Shown: positions 6,588-12,228, counted from the stretch's first letter. The stretch is DNA of 12,406 bases from Candidatus Kerfeldbacteria bacterium (GCA_016204645.1 JACQKI010000063.1:1-12406), one strand, 5' to 3'. Notes: generated by a model from the sequence alone, not told the origin. Made by a program: numbers and translations.

Positions 6588-7825
6588 GGTGCGCTCGTAA
6601 CTGTTGAAGTTGCCCGGCCCACTCCCAAACGAGTGCGGATAGTCTGGCCGCGGGTCAGCTCGCGGCTACGCTTGACAATCCGACCGTCAGGGTGACTGGT
6701 GATGCTGTACCCTCGCTTCAGAATAGCCAGCGGTGAAAGTGTCTGCAAGAGCGACATCAGCTTTGTCGTGCGAGTCCGCCGGTCGACGATCAGCGTTTCT
6801 AACGCATAGCTCAGGCGGCTGCTGACGTGTCCAAGCTCAGCCGCTACGCGGGCAATCCGCTGAGACATGATTAACGCCGCCCCGCCAAACCGTTGCCGCG
6901 CCAAATGCACGGCGCTGGTCAGCTGCGTGATCGCGCTGCCGAGCCGCCGGGCTTGCTCGCCGAGCAGGTTGCCCTCAACCTCGATCATCCCGGCCACAGC
7001 CCGAGCTAACCGGCCAGCCATCACGTCGAGTCGATGCAACACCTCGGCTCGATCAGGCACGACGCGCTCAGCCGCGTTGGAGGGAGTCGAAGCCCGGACG
7101 TCAGCCACCAAGTCAGCGATGGTCACGTCACGCTCGTGCCCGACCCCGACCACCACCGGCACGCGGCTGGCGTAAATCGCCCGCGCCACCAGCTCGTCGT
7201 TGAACGTCTGCAGGTCTTCGAGCGAACCCCCGCCCCGAGTCAGGATGACTGCGTCCACGTCGCCGCTGGTCGAAAAGTGATCAAGCGCTTTGACGATTTG
7301 GCGGGCGGCGCCGGCTCCCTGCACGGCTACTGCCGCCAGCTTAATGTTGATCAATGGCCAGCGGTTTCGCAGGATCCGCTGGACATCGGTCCAGGCCGCG
7401 GCGTCAGGTGAGGTAACTACGCCGACCGTTTCGGGAAACTCCAACAGCGGCCGCTTGCGCTCTTCTCGAAACAACCCCTCAGCTTCAAGCTTCCTGCGCA
7501 GGGCTTCGAAGGCTTTTCGGAGCGCGCCCTCGCCGACCAGCTCAACCGCCACCACCCGCAGGTGAAACCCGCCGCTCTGCTTGAACAGGCTGGGCGATCC
7601 GGTCACCCGAATCTCCATGCCGTCTTCCAACACTGTCCGGATCTCGTGCGACAACCCAAAACACAGCGCCCGCGCGGCTGAATCTTTCAACTCAAAATAG
7701 ATTAAATTGTCCCGCCGCGTGCGGTAGCCGGTCACCTCGCCCTGGACCGTCACCAGCGGCAACGTCTCGCGCAGCAATCCCCGAATCGCCTCAACAAACT
7801 GCGAAACGGTTAGGACTTTGGGCAT
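6584..7825 (-). CDS. xseA: Exonuclease VII large subunit
   Basis: This is the catalytic subunit of exonuclease VII. From the ATG at 7825 it has 413 residues. It has an N-terminal OB-fold for single-stranded DNA (about 1-100), then the family core: VGVVTSPDAAAWTD (134-147), RGGGSLEDLQTFNDE (197-211) and GHERDVTIADLVAD (229-242). A long helical segment follows and a C-terminal LKRGYSI closes the protein. An ATG eight codons upstream (7849) is unlikely, because the probable -10 element overlaps that stretch. With the -10 ending six bases before the 7825 ATG, the message should be leaderless. xseB follows with a 4-base overlap. Confidence 0.95.
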   Translation of the reverse strand: MPKVLTVSQFVEAIRGLLRETLPLVTVQGEVTGYRTRRDNLIYFELKDSAARALCFGLSHEIRTVLEDGMEIRVTGSPSLFKQSGGFHLRVVAVELVGEGALRKAFEALRRKLEAEGLFREERKRPLLEFPETVGVVTSPDAAAWTDVQRILRNRWPLINIKLAAVAVQGAGAARQIVKALDHFSTSGDVDAVILTRGGGSLEDLQTFNDELVARAIYASRVPVVVGVGHERDVTIADLVADVRASTPSNAAERVVPDRAEVLHRLDVMAGRLARAVAGMIEVEGNLLGEQARRLGSAITQLTSAVHLARQRFGGAALIMSQRIARVAAELGHVSSRLSYALETLIVDRRTRTTKLMSLLQTLSPLAILKRGYSITSHPDGRIVKRSRELTRGQTIRTRLGVGRATSTVTSAP

Positions 7826-7831
7826 ACAAAT

Positions 7832-7837
7832 AGTGTA
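7832..7837 (-). promoter_or_regulatory. Extended -10 promoter of xseA (leaderless)
   Basis: The minus strand reads TGTGC then TACACT, an extended -10 box. Six bases separate it from the ATG at 7825, so transcription should begin at or next to the start codon. No convincing -35 is seen, and no ribosome binding site is present. Confidence 0.5.
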
Positions 7838-7878
7838 GCACACAACCACCCCTCGCTCCGCTCCGCCCCTTCTAACGT

Positions 7879-7900
7879 ATCGAACCCTTCAGGGTTCGAT
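7879..7900. repeat. 9-bp perfect hairpin
   Basis: ATCGAACCC and GGGTTCGAT flank a TTCA loop. No T-run follows on either strand, so it is not a standard terminator. It is the second of two hairpins downstream of the 59-residue gene and lies about 40 bases before the xseA promoter. Confidence 0.55.
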
Positions 7901-7944
7901 TGAAAAGTGATTCGTCGCGACGCAGGACGAGCACGAATTCACTT
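7901..7944 (-). terminator. Probable terminator hairpin after the 59-residue gene
   Basis: AAGTGAATTCGT (7944-7933) pairs with ACGAATCACTT (7915-7905) over 11 bp with one bulged base. The loop can pair further. TTTTC follows on the minus strand, a weak U-tract. Together with the hairpin at 7879-7900 it separates this unit from xseA. Confidence 0.4.
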
Positions 7945-8093
7945 CGGGCGCAGTCCAAGGAGCGACTCCATATAGGGAAAGAGTGGTATCGGACGAGAAA
8001 ACCGTAGGTTGTCTCACCGAATCCCCAATCGCAACAAGAGCCCGCTCACAACCTTGTGCAGGCCCCCATTGCGTATTGCAGCAGGTTCGACCG
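7945..8093. other. Stretch with no recognised gene
   Basis: This lies between the 59-residue gene and the downstream hairpins. Frames here are short and lack a ribosome binding site or family resemblance. One small inverted repeat is seen (GGAG, CGA, CTCC near 7960-7970). It may be a long 3' untranslated region or an RNA of unknown kind. I recognise no known RNA family in it. Confidence 0.4.
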
Positions 8094-8273
8094 CTACCGG
8101 TCACTCCGCTGTGCCCGGAAACGTTGGCGTGGTTCATGCCGGCTGCAGTAGCGCGGCCGCCACGTTTCCCTCCCGCAGATGGCGCAGTGGCGCTTCTGCG
8201 GGACTGCCACGAGGAGAAACTGCTGCATCTCCTCGAGGTCGAGGTCGCGGAGGAGGTCGTCCTTGGTTTTCAT
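8094..8273 (-). CDS. Small putative zinc-binding protein (59 aa)
   Basis: I do not recognise a named family. The frame starts with an ATG preceded by AAAGGAGG at four bases, the strongest ribosome binding site in the window, and ends with TAG. Residues 5-22 form an acidic amphipathic helix (DDLLRDLDLEEMQQFLL). Residues 28-46 hold C30-x2-C33, nine residues, then C43-x2-H46, a likely single zinc knuckle. The tail is rich in Arg, which suggests nucleic acid binding. A good promoter lies about 165 bases upstream and a hairpin terminator downstream, so it looks like a free-standing transcript. It uses CTC for leucine almost exclusively, which differs from the mixed Leu codons of neighbours and hints at transfer. 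The function is unknown. Confidence 0.65.
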   Translation of the reverse strand: MKTKDDLLRDLDLEEMQQFLLVAVPQKRHCAICGRETWRPRYCSRHEPRQRFRAQRSDR

Positions 8274-8436
8274 ACGGCCTCCTTTCCGTGATGGACCGAG
8301 CGGAAGTCGGAGTTCGTTGCCGTTCTGGCCAGTCCCGTACCGATCGGTCGCGCCGCACACGCGGGCGGCGTAAACCGGCGGCCGAAGCATTGCTTTGTGG
8401 GTGCCAGCGACAGACGGACGCGAACCTCCAGCACAA
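8274..8436 (-). other. Long 5' leader of the 59-residue gene
   Basis: About 160 bases separate the predicted transcription start (near 8430) from the ATG. It holds GC-rich inverted segments, such as TTTGTG with CACAAA around 8391-8436. It also holds a sequence, GGTTCGCGTCC followed by GTCGCTGGCACC, that resembles the 3' end of a tRNA but has no matching 5' acceptor strand. It could be a structured regulatory leader; no known riboswitch class is recognised. Confidence 0.35.
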
Positions 8437-8464
8437 ACCGTAGCACGCACCACTGCCCAGTCAA
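8437..8464 (-). promoter_or_regulatory. Promoter of the 59-residue gene
   Basis: TTGACT (8459-8464), a 16-base spacer and TACGGT (8437-8442) lie on the minus strand. TGC before the -10 makes it extended. The -35 matches the consensus at five of six positions. Confidence 0.55.
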
Positions 8465-8584
8465 GGCCGCGGCTGTGGATTGCCTGATGGATTTCGCTTC
8501 AGCCGCGATTTCAGTCGGCTAAGGCTAGCGCCAGCTGAACAATAAAAAAATTTTTCCGTCAAGCATCGGCGCTGTGGCCGGCCG
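8465..8584. other. Gap between trxB and the next promoter
   Basis: No gene is seen. There is an A7T5 tract (8545-8556) and a 5-bp inverted repeat, AGCCG with CGGCT, at about 8501-8520. On the minus strand no GC-rich stem directly precedes the T-run, so I do not call a terminator for trxB. Confidence 0.4.
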
Positions 8585-9526
8585 CTACGTGCCGGAGAGC
8601 CGGTGCAGGTACGCTTCAGCGTCGAGCGCCGCCATACACCCAGAACCGGCAGCGGTGACTGCCTGGCGGTAGCGGAAATCCTGAACGTCGCCGCAGGCAA
8701 AAACGCCGTCAACGCTGGTTCGCGTCTGATCTTTGACGACCAGGTAGCCAGCTTTCGGTTCAAGCTCGAGCTGGCCGCGAAAGATCTCGGTGTTCGGGGT
8801 ATGCCCGATGGCTACGAATAACCCCTGCACCGGCAGCGTCTCCTCACGGTCGGCACCCGGGATAGAATCCTTAATCCGCACGCCGTTCACGCTCGATTCG
8901 CCGAGGACTTCGGTCACCGTCGCACTGAAGCGCAGCGCGATTTTCTGATTAGCCCGGGCTCGATCAGCCATGATTTTACTGGCCCGCAACTCACGGCCGC
9001 GAACCAGGACAGTGACGTGGTTGGCAAACTTGGTCAAGAAGATAGCGTCTTCCATGGCCGTGTCCCCGCCGCCCACCACGGCCACGTCCTTGCCCTTGAA
9101 GAAAAAGGCGTCGCAGGTGGCGCAGGACGATACACCTTTGCCCCGCAGCCGCTGCTCGGACGGCAACTCGAGCCACTTGGCCGTGGCGCCGGTGGCCACG
9201 ATCACCGTCTCGGCCGTGTAGACGTCGCCGCCGTTGACTATCACCTTCAGCGGCCGCTTGGTAAAATCGACGGCCGTGACGTCGGTATCAAGGATCATGG
9301 TCCCGAAGCGAACCGCCTGCTCGCGCATCAACTGCATCAAGTCCGGACCAAGGATGTCTTTGGGAAACCCGGGGTAGTTACCGACCTCGGAGGTCAGCAT
9401 CAGCTGCCCGCCCGCTTGAATGCCGGCAATCACCAGCGGATCGAGCTGGGCTCGAGCCGTATAAATCGCCGCGGTCAATCCGGCCGGACCGGAACCGATA
9501 ATGATAACCTTGCGGTGCGTGTCCAT
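8585..9526 (-). CDS. trxB: Thioredoxin reductase (NADPH, flavoprotein)
   Basis: This enzyme passes electrons from NADPH through FAD and a redox disulfide to thioredoxin in the cytosol. The 313-residue length is typical. The FAD motif GSGPAGL is at 11-17, the redox-active CATC at 135-138, the NADPH motif GGGDTAMEDA at about 152-161, and the second FAD motif ACGD (in FACGDVQD) close to the C-terminus, followed by the usual YRQAVTAAGSGCMAALDAE stretch. All catalytic elements are intact. It is preceded by its own promoter and is not tightly linked to the obg stop (48 bases away). No thioredoxin gene lies in the window. The stop is TAG. Confidence 0.97.
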   Translation of the reverse strand: MDTHRKVIIIGSGPAGLTAAIYTARAQLDPLVIAGIQAGGQLMLTSEVGNYPGFPKDILGPDLMQLMREQAVRFGTMILDTDVTAVDFTKRPLKVIVNGGDVYTAETVIVATGATAKWLELPSEQRLRGKGVSSCATCDAFFFKGKDVAVVGGGDTAMEDAIFLTKFANHVTVLVRGRELRASKIMADRARANQKIALRFSATVTEVLGESSVNGVRIKDSIPGADREETLPVQGLFVAIGHTPNTEIFRGQLELEPKAGYLVVKDQTRTSVDGVFACGDVQDFRYRQAVTAAGSGCMAALDAEAYLHRLSGT

Positions 9527-9548
9527 AGGTGCGTCAGTACGGATTTTC

Positions 9549-9578
9549 AGTTTACCACGAGCGGTCAGGCGTTCTCAA
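9549..9578 (-). promoter_or_regulatory. Promoter of trxB
   Basis: TTGAGA (9573-9578), an 18-base spacer and TAAACT (9549-9554) lie on the minus strand, with TGG before the -10. The -35 overlaps the last codons of obg. The predicted 5' leader is about 16 bases and has no clear ribosome binding site. Confidence 0.65.
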
Positions 9579-10546
9579 TGCGTACCCAGCTGCGCGGCCA
9601 AGGCTTGTCCGAGCTTGGTCAGCCGTTCAAGGTCATGGACGGAGACCATCAGCACTGCCCGACCGAGCCGGTCGAGCTGTTGCTGCTTGGCGGCGAGTGC
9701 CCGGACCGTGGCCAGATCGGTCTTGGTCAGGATAATGACTTCGGGTTTTTCCGTTAGACCGCGTCCGTACGCTTTAAGTTCTTGGCGGACTGCCTGGTAG
9801 GCATGGAGCACGTCTTGATGTTCAACGGATATGCAGTGAGCCAGAAGCTTGGTCCGCTGGATGTGTCTGAGAAATTTAATGCCCAGGCCTTTACCGCTGG
9901 CCGCCCCTTCAATCAACCCAGGGATGTCGGCCAGCACCAATCCGTCGAGCATGCCGAGGTTTGGCTCGAGCGTGGTAAACGGATAGGCGCCGATTTTCGC
10001 GCGCGCGGCCGTCAGCTCATTCAGCAAACTGGACTTACCGGCGTTCGGCAGCCCGATCAAACCGACATCGACGACCAGCCGCAGCTCAATCACAAACGTT
10101 CCGGCCTGACCAGGCTTACCGGCCGTCGAAAAATCCGGGGTCGTCCGGATCGGGCTTTTAAACTCAATGTTCCCCCGTCCGCCCCGGCCACCGCGGAGTA
10201 CCAGCAACCGTTGTCCGCTGGTGGTAAAATCAAATTCCTGGTTGGTGTTTTGGTTACGCACGAACGAACCGACTGGGACTTTAACGACGAGATCAAGACC
10301 GTCTTGACCGTGCTTCTGAGCACTACCGCCGTCGCCGCCGTCCGCGGCCACCACACGTTTCTTGCCTTTGTACCGAGCGAGTATGGTGATGTCTGACACG
10401 GCTTCAAGGTAGACGTCCCCGCCGCGACCACCGTTGCCGCCGGCTGGGCCGCCTTTCGGCACAAACTTTTCCCGGCGCCAGCGGACCACACCGTCACCGC
10501 CTTTTCCGGCGGCCAGCTCCAACGTCAATTCATCAATAAAAGCCAC
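9575..10546 (-). CDS. obg: Obg/CgtA GTPase, short form
   Basis: This is an essential-type GTPase that binds the large ribosomal subunit and links growth to nucleotide levels. It starts with GTG, with GAGG five bases before it. The Obg fold is present (about 1-158, with GGPAGGNGGRGG at 32-43). The G domain shows GLPNAGKS (165-172), PFTTLEPN (189-196), DIPG (207-210), TKTD (274-277) and SVHD (302-305). The protein ends at 323 residues, just after the G domain, so the C-terminal OCT domain of many Obg proteins is absent. It follows the PspC gene by 61 bases. A TAAAAT 12 bases before the GTG could be a -10, but the -35 is poor. Confidence 0.95.
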   Translation of the reverse strand: MAFIDELTLELAAGKGGDGVVRWRREKFVPKGGPAGGNGGRGGDVYLEAVSDITILARYKGKKRVVAADGGDGGSAQKHGQDGLDLVVKVPVGSFVRNQNTNQEFDFTTSGQRLLVLRGGRGGRGNIEFKSPIRTTPDFSTAGKPGQAGTFVIELRLVVDVGLIGLPNAGKSSLLNELTAARAKIGAYPFTTLEPNLGMLDGLVLADIPGLIEGAASGKGLGIKFLRHIQRTKLLAHCISVEHQDVLHAYQAVRQELKAYGRGLTEKPEVIILTKTDLATVRALAAKQQQLDRLGRAVLMVSVHDLERLTKLGQALAAQLGTH

Positions 10547-10607
10547 GTTTTCCTCGTGATTTTACCCCTTACCGCTGAACGTCATTATGAGCTGCGGCAA
10601 CGGATAC

Positions 10608-10901
10608 TCACCGTTTAGTCACATCGTCCTTAAACTTCTTGGCCGCAGCTTTGGCCTCGTCCGTCGCCAGCCGGACGCGTTTTCCCAGCGACGGCTCGAC
10701 CTCGGCTTTTCCCTCCAGCGGCACGATTACCCACAGCGCCAAGTAGGCAAACAAACCGCCGCCCCACAGGAACGTCAGCACGATGAAGGCAATCCGCACC
10801 AGCGTCGGGTCAATGCCGAAGTAGTGTCCCAAACCGCCAGCCACGCCAGCGATAACGCGCTCGGATCGAGAGCGGTAAAGACGTTTTGGCTGTTGAGTCA
10901 T
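10608..10901 (-). CDS. PspC-domain membrane protein
   Basis: This is a 97-residue protein matching the PspC domain: LYRSRSERVIAGVAGGLGHYFGIDPTLVRIAF (8-39), then a hydrophobic segment to about residue 60 (FLWGGGLFAYLALWVIVPL). The remaining 35 residues are charged and helical. PspC relatives sit in the inner membrane and take part in envelope stress response; without PspA/PspF-type partners here, the role is uncertain. AAAGGG precedes the ATG. The gene starts 19 bases after the LOG-family gene and is probably co-transcribed with it. The stop is TGA. Confidence 0.9.
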   Translation of the reverse strand: MTQQPKRLYRSRSERVIAGVAGGLGHYFGIDPTLVRIAFIVLTFLWGGGLFAYLALWVIVPLEGKAEVEPSLGKRVRLATDEAKAAAKKFKDDVTKR

Positions 10902-10920
10902 AATCGTTCCCTTTCCATGA

Positions 10921-11628
10921 TTACATCGAAGTGTACCGACGTTGCTTAGATTGCTTGATCAGCCGAAAGGCCTCATCAACGTCGTCCACTATCTGGTAGA
11001 GCGACAGGTCTTTCGGCAAAATCGTGTGGTGACGGTGCAGCATGTTAGCCTTAATGAAGTAATTGAGCTTGCGCCAGTAGTCGCGACCGAACAGCACCAC
11101 CGGCCGCCACTCGATTTTTCCGGTCTGCATCAGGGTGATGATCGAGAAGAATTCATCGAGCGTGCCGAAGCCCCCCGGAAAAAACACGTACGCCTGGGCC
11201 GAGGTAGTCAGCATGGTCTTGCGCGAGAAAAAGTAGTAGAAACCCATGCCGCGACGGACGTAGCGGTTAACCCGTTGCTCTTTCGGCAACTGAATGTTCA
11301 GACCGACTGACTGCGTTTTTGCGTCCACGGCTCCGCGGTTTGCAGCTTCCATCAGTCCAGGTCCGCCGCCAGTCACAATCGTAAACCCAGCCCGACCCAA
11401 CCGTTTCGCCAACTCATAGGCGGCTCGGTAGTACTGGCTGCCCTCGCGAAAGCGTGCCGAACCGAAAAAGGTCACCGGCCGCCTGAGCGACGACAGCAGC
11501 TCAAACCCCTCGGTAAATTCGCCCATCACCCGCACCAGCCGTCGCGTAATGTCGCGCCGAAACTCGAACGGCCGATCGTGGGCTTCTGGTTTTATCTTGA
11601 AGACATCGCGCTTCCGGTGTTGAGCCAT
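10921..11628 (-). CDS. LOG-family (TIGR00730-type) nucleotide-processing protein
   Basis: This 235-residue protein belongs to the lysine-decarboxylase-like/LOG family with a Rossmann fold. Members cleave nucleoside 5'-monophosphates to base and ribose phosphate; plant LOGs release cytokinins. Motifs are FFGSAR (54-59), GGGPGLMEAAN (87-97), SRKTM (135-139) and PGGFGTLDE (151-159), which contain the nucleotide-binding and catalytic residues (R136 and the final Glu). AGGTG sits five bases before the ATG, and an extended -10 lies so close that the leader is only a few bases. About 45 N-terminal residues are basic and extra to the core. The older label 'lysine decarboxylase' is misleading. The stop is TAA. 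Confidence 0.92.
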   Translation of the reverse strand: MAQHRKRDVFKIKPEAHDRPFEFRRDITRRLVRVMGEFTEGFELLSSLRRPVTFFGSARFREGSQYYRAAYELAKRLGRAGFTIVTGGGPGLMEAANRGAVDAKTQSVGLNIQLPKEQRVNRYVRRGMGFYYFFSRKTMLTTSAQAYVFFPGGFGTLDEFFSIITLMQTGKIEWRPVVLFGRDYWRKLNYFIKANMLHRHHTILPKDLSLYQIVDDVDEAFRLIKQSKQRRYTSM

Positions 11629-11638
11629 ACTGTCACCT

Positions 11639-11644
11639 ATAGTA
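11639..11644 (-). promoter_or_regulatory. Extended -10 promoter of the LOG-family gene
   Basis: TGG then TACTAT lies on the minus strand, ending ten bases before the ATG, so the 5' leader should be about four bases. No good -35 is at 16-18 bases; TTGACT (11669-11674) is 24 bases away. Confidence 0.45.
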
Positions 11645-11688
11645 CCACAAATCAGCCAGCTGGTTGTCAGTCAAACTCCCGCACTCAG

Positions 11689-11742
11689 CTCGGGGACCAG
11701 GATTCGAACCTGGATAATCACCTCTAAAGGGTGATGTCCTAC
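11689..11742 (-). tRNA. 3' half of an interrupted tRNA, anticodon UUA
   Basis: This begins in the D-loop (GTA), then GGAC of the D-stem and an anticodon arm TCACC-CTTTAGA-GGTGA, with anticodon UUA at 11727-11725. The four-base variable loop, the T-arm CCAGG-TTCGAAT-CCTGG, the acceptor strand TCCCCGA and discriminator G follow. No matching acceptor strand lies directly upstream. The perfectly complementary 5' half is at 12107-12121, about 364 bases away. The anticodon would read the UAA stop codon. The body otherwise closely resembles the nearby tRNA-Gln. CCA is not encoded. It may be a pseudogene, or functional after splicing. Confidence 0.7.
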
Positions 11743-11743
11743 T

Positions 11744-12088
11744 TCACCCCGCCAAATTTCTTTTCCTGAGCGCAGCTCCGGGACCTGGATTCGAACCAGG
11801 ATTGACGGCTCCAAAGGCCGCTGTCCTACCGTTAGACGATCCCGGAGCTGCGCTCAGGAATTTCTTTAACGCATTGCCACCGTGCCAGCTCTTGATTAAC
11901 CTTTCGCGTTCTCGCACCGCTTGTAAAGTCGCATGAGATTCAAAATAAATCAATTGCCACGGTCGTCCGTGTCTGGTCGACGCTACGTCGCCACGATTGT
12001 GTCGAACCAGCCTGACTTCAGGAAGCAGTGATGAAATCCCGGTGTAGTGTGAATTCTTCTGGTTGGAAAGTATGTATAGATAATACAT
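11744..12088 (-). CDS. GIY-YIG nuclease-domain protein, frame running through tRNA-Gln
   Basis: Residues 1-78 form a compact GIY-YIG domain as in small UvrC/YhbQ-like nucleases. YYLYIL (2-7) and YTG (15-17) are the two tyrosine motifs, R26 with HN (30-31) the basic helix, and E60/E62 in RERERLIKSW the likely metal-binding acid. The catalytic set appears intact, so cleavage or nicking of DNA is expected. After ALKKFL (73-78) the frame has no stop and runs across the whole tRNA-Gln gene to a TGA at 11744-11746. The last 36 residues or so are therefore a translation of tRNA sequence and its arms. They are probably not a selected domain. No ribosome binding site precedes the ATG. Such genes may act in repair or as homing-type nucleases; position inside a tRNA favours the latter. 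Confidence 0.7.
   Translation of the reverse strand: MYYLYILSNQKNSHYTGISSLLPEVRLVRHNRGDVASTRHGRPWQLIYFESHATLQAVRERERLIKSWHGGNALKKFLSAAPGSSNGRTAAFGAVNPGSNPGPGAALRKRNLAG
11763..11860 (-). repeat. 21-bp perfect inverted repeat enclosing tRNA-Gln
   Basis: The bases 11840-11860 and 11763-11783 are exact reverse complements. They comprise the 7-bp acceptor stem plus a 14-bp extension, with minus-strand arms TTCCTGAGCGCAGC and GCTGCGCTCAGGAA. The precursor RNA would thus have a long uninterrupted helix at the tRNA ends, and the discriminator base would be paired. Confidence 0.85.
11776..11846 (-). tRNA. tRNA-Gln (anticodon UUG)
   Basis: This is a complete 71-base cloverleaf. The acceptor stem is TCCGGGA/TCCCGGA, the D-stem GTCT/GGAC with loop AACGGTA, the anticodon arm GCGGC-CTTTGGA-GCCGT, the variable loop CAAT, the T-arm CCTGG-TTCGAAT-CCAGG, and the discriminator G. 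The U1-A72 pair and G73 fit glutamine identity. CCA is not encoded. It overlaps the 3' part of the GIY-YIG frame on the same strand. Confidence 0.93.
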
Positions 12089-12106
12089 AGAATTTGGCGG
12101 GGCAAG

Positions 12107-12121
12107 TTAGACGATCCCCGA
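12107..12121 (-). tRNA. 5' half of the interrupted tRNA
   Basis: TCGGGGA, TC, GTCT, AA gives the 5' acceptor strand, linker, D-stem and start of the D-loop. It pairs perfectly with the acceptor (TCCCCGA) and D-stem (GGAC) strands of the half at 11689-11742. It starts one base after the end of the preceding tRNA-like unit. Together they form the 14-base palindrome CCCCGAGCTCGGGG (12116-12129). Confidence 0.65.
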
Positions 12122-12122
12122 G

Positions 12123-12228
12123 CTCGGGGCGGGATTAGCTCCGGCCGCCGCTTGCCCAGCACCAGCGTTGAGCGCTTGGTGCTGTGTCCTACCATTCTTG
12201 CCCGCCTCTGGCGGGAGACGATCCCCGA
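12123..12228 (-). pseudogene. tRNA-like unit broken up by palindromes
   Basis: It opens with the same 13 bases as the interrupted tRNA (TCGGGGATCGTCT) and later has AATGGTAGGACA, a normal D-loop and D-stem. Between them is a 15-base palindrome, CCCGCCAGAGGCGGG, plus CAAG. In place of an anticodon arm there is a long hairpin: CAGCACC, a bulged A, AGCG, loop CTCAA, CGCT, GGTGCTG. No TTCRA T-loop is present. CCCCGAG closes the acceptor with six pairs. It cannot fold as an ordinary tRNA. It sits a few bases after the cluster's promoter. Confidence 0.5.

Larger units (their letters stand above)
11743..12106 (-). mobile_element. Insertion in a tRNA D-loop: GIY-YIG frame plus tRNA-Gln, with inverted ends
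   Basis: About 364 bases interrupt the D-loop of a tRNA. The ends carry a 12-bp perfect inverted repeat, AATTTGGCGGGG (plus 12091-12102) and CCCCGCCAAATT (plus 11747-11758), extendable with G-U pairs to about 15 bp. Between them lie a GIY-YIG nuclease frame and an intact tRNA-Gln. The frame's stop codon falls at the very edge of the insertion. There is too little extra sequence for a group I intron core. Whether it moves as a unit is inference; a chance build-up of tRNA copies and palindromes is the alternative. Confidence 0.4.

Noticed and set aside
7889..8137. 82-residue frame on the minus strand downstream of the zinc-knuckle gene
   Set aside because: It overlaps the end of the 59-residue frame, has no ribosome binding site, and its codons run through both hairpins. 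It looks like a chance frame.
8391..8436. tRNA-like 3' end (GGTTCGCGTCC and GTCGCTGGCACC)
   Set aside because: The T-stem pairs poorly and no complementary acceptor strand or anticodon arm is found upstream, so it is not called as a tRNA.
8009..8443. 144-residue plus-strand frame
   Set aside because: Arg/Gly/Ser-rich composition typical of the antisense of GC-rich sequence, no ribosome binding site, and it covers the minus-strand gene and its leader.
10559..10564. TAAAAT as a promoter for obg
   Set aside because: The -35 region is poor and there is no TG extension. Co-transcription with the PspC gene is at least as likely, so it is only mentioned under obg.
11743..12106. Group I intron in the tRNA
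   Set aside because: After the GIY-YIG frame and tRNA-Gln are subtracted, too little sequence remains for the conserved intron core, and the position in the D-loop is unusual.
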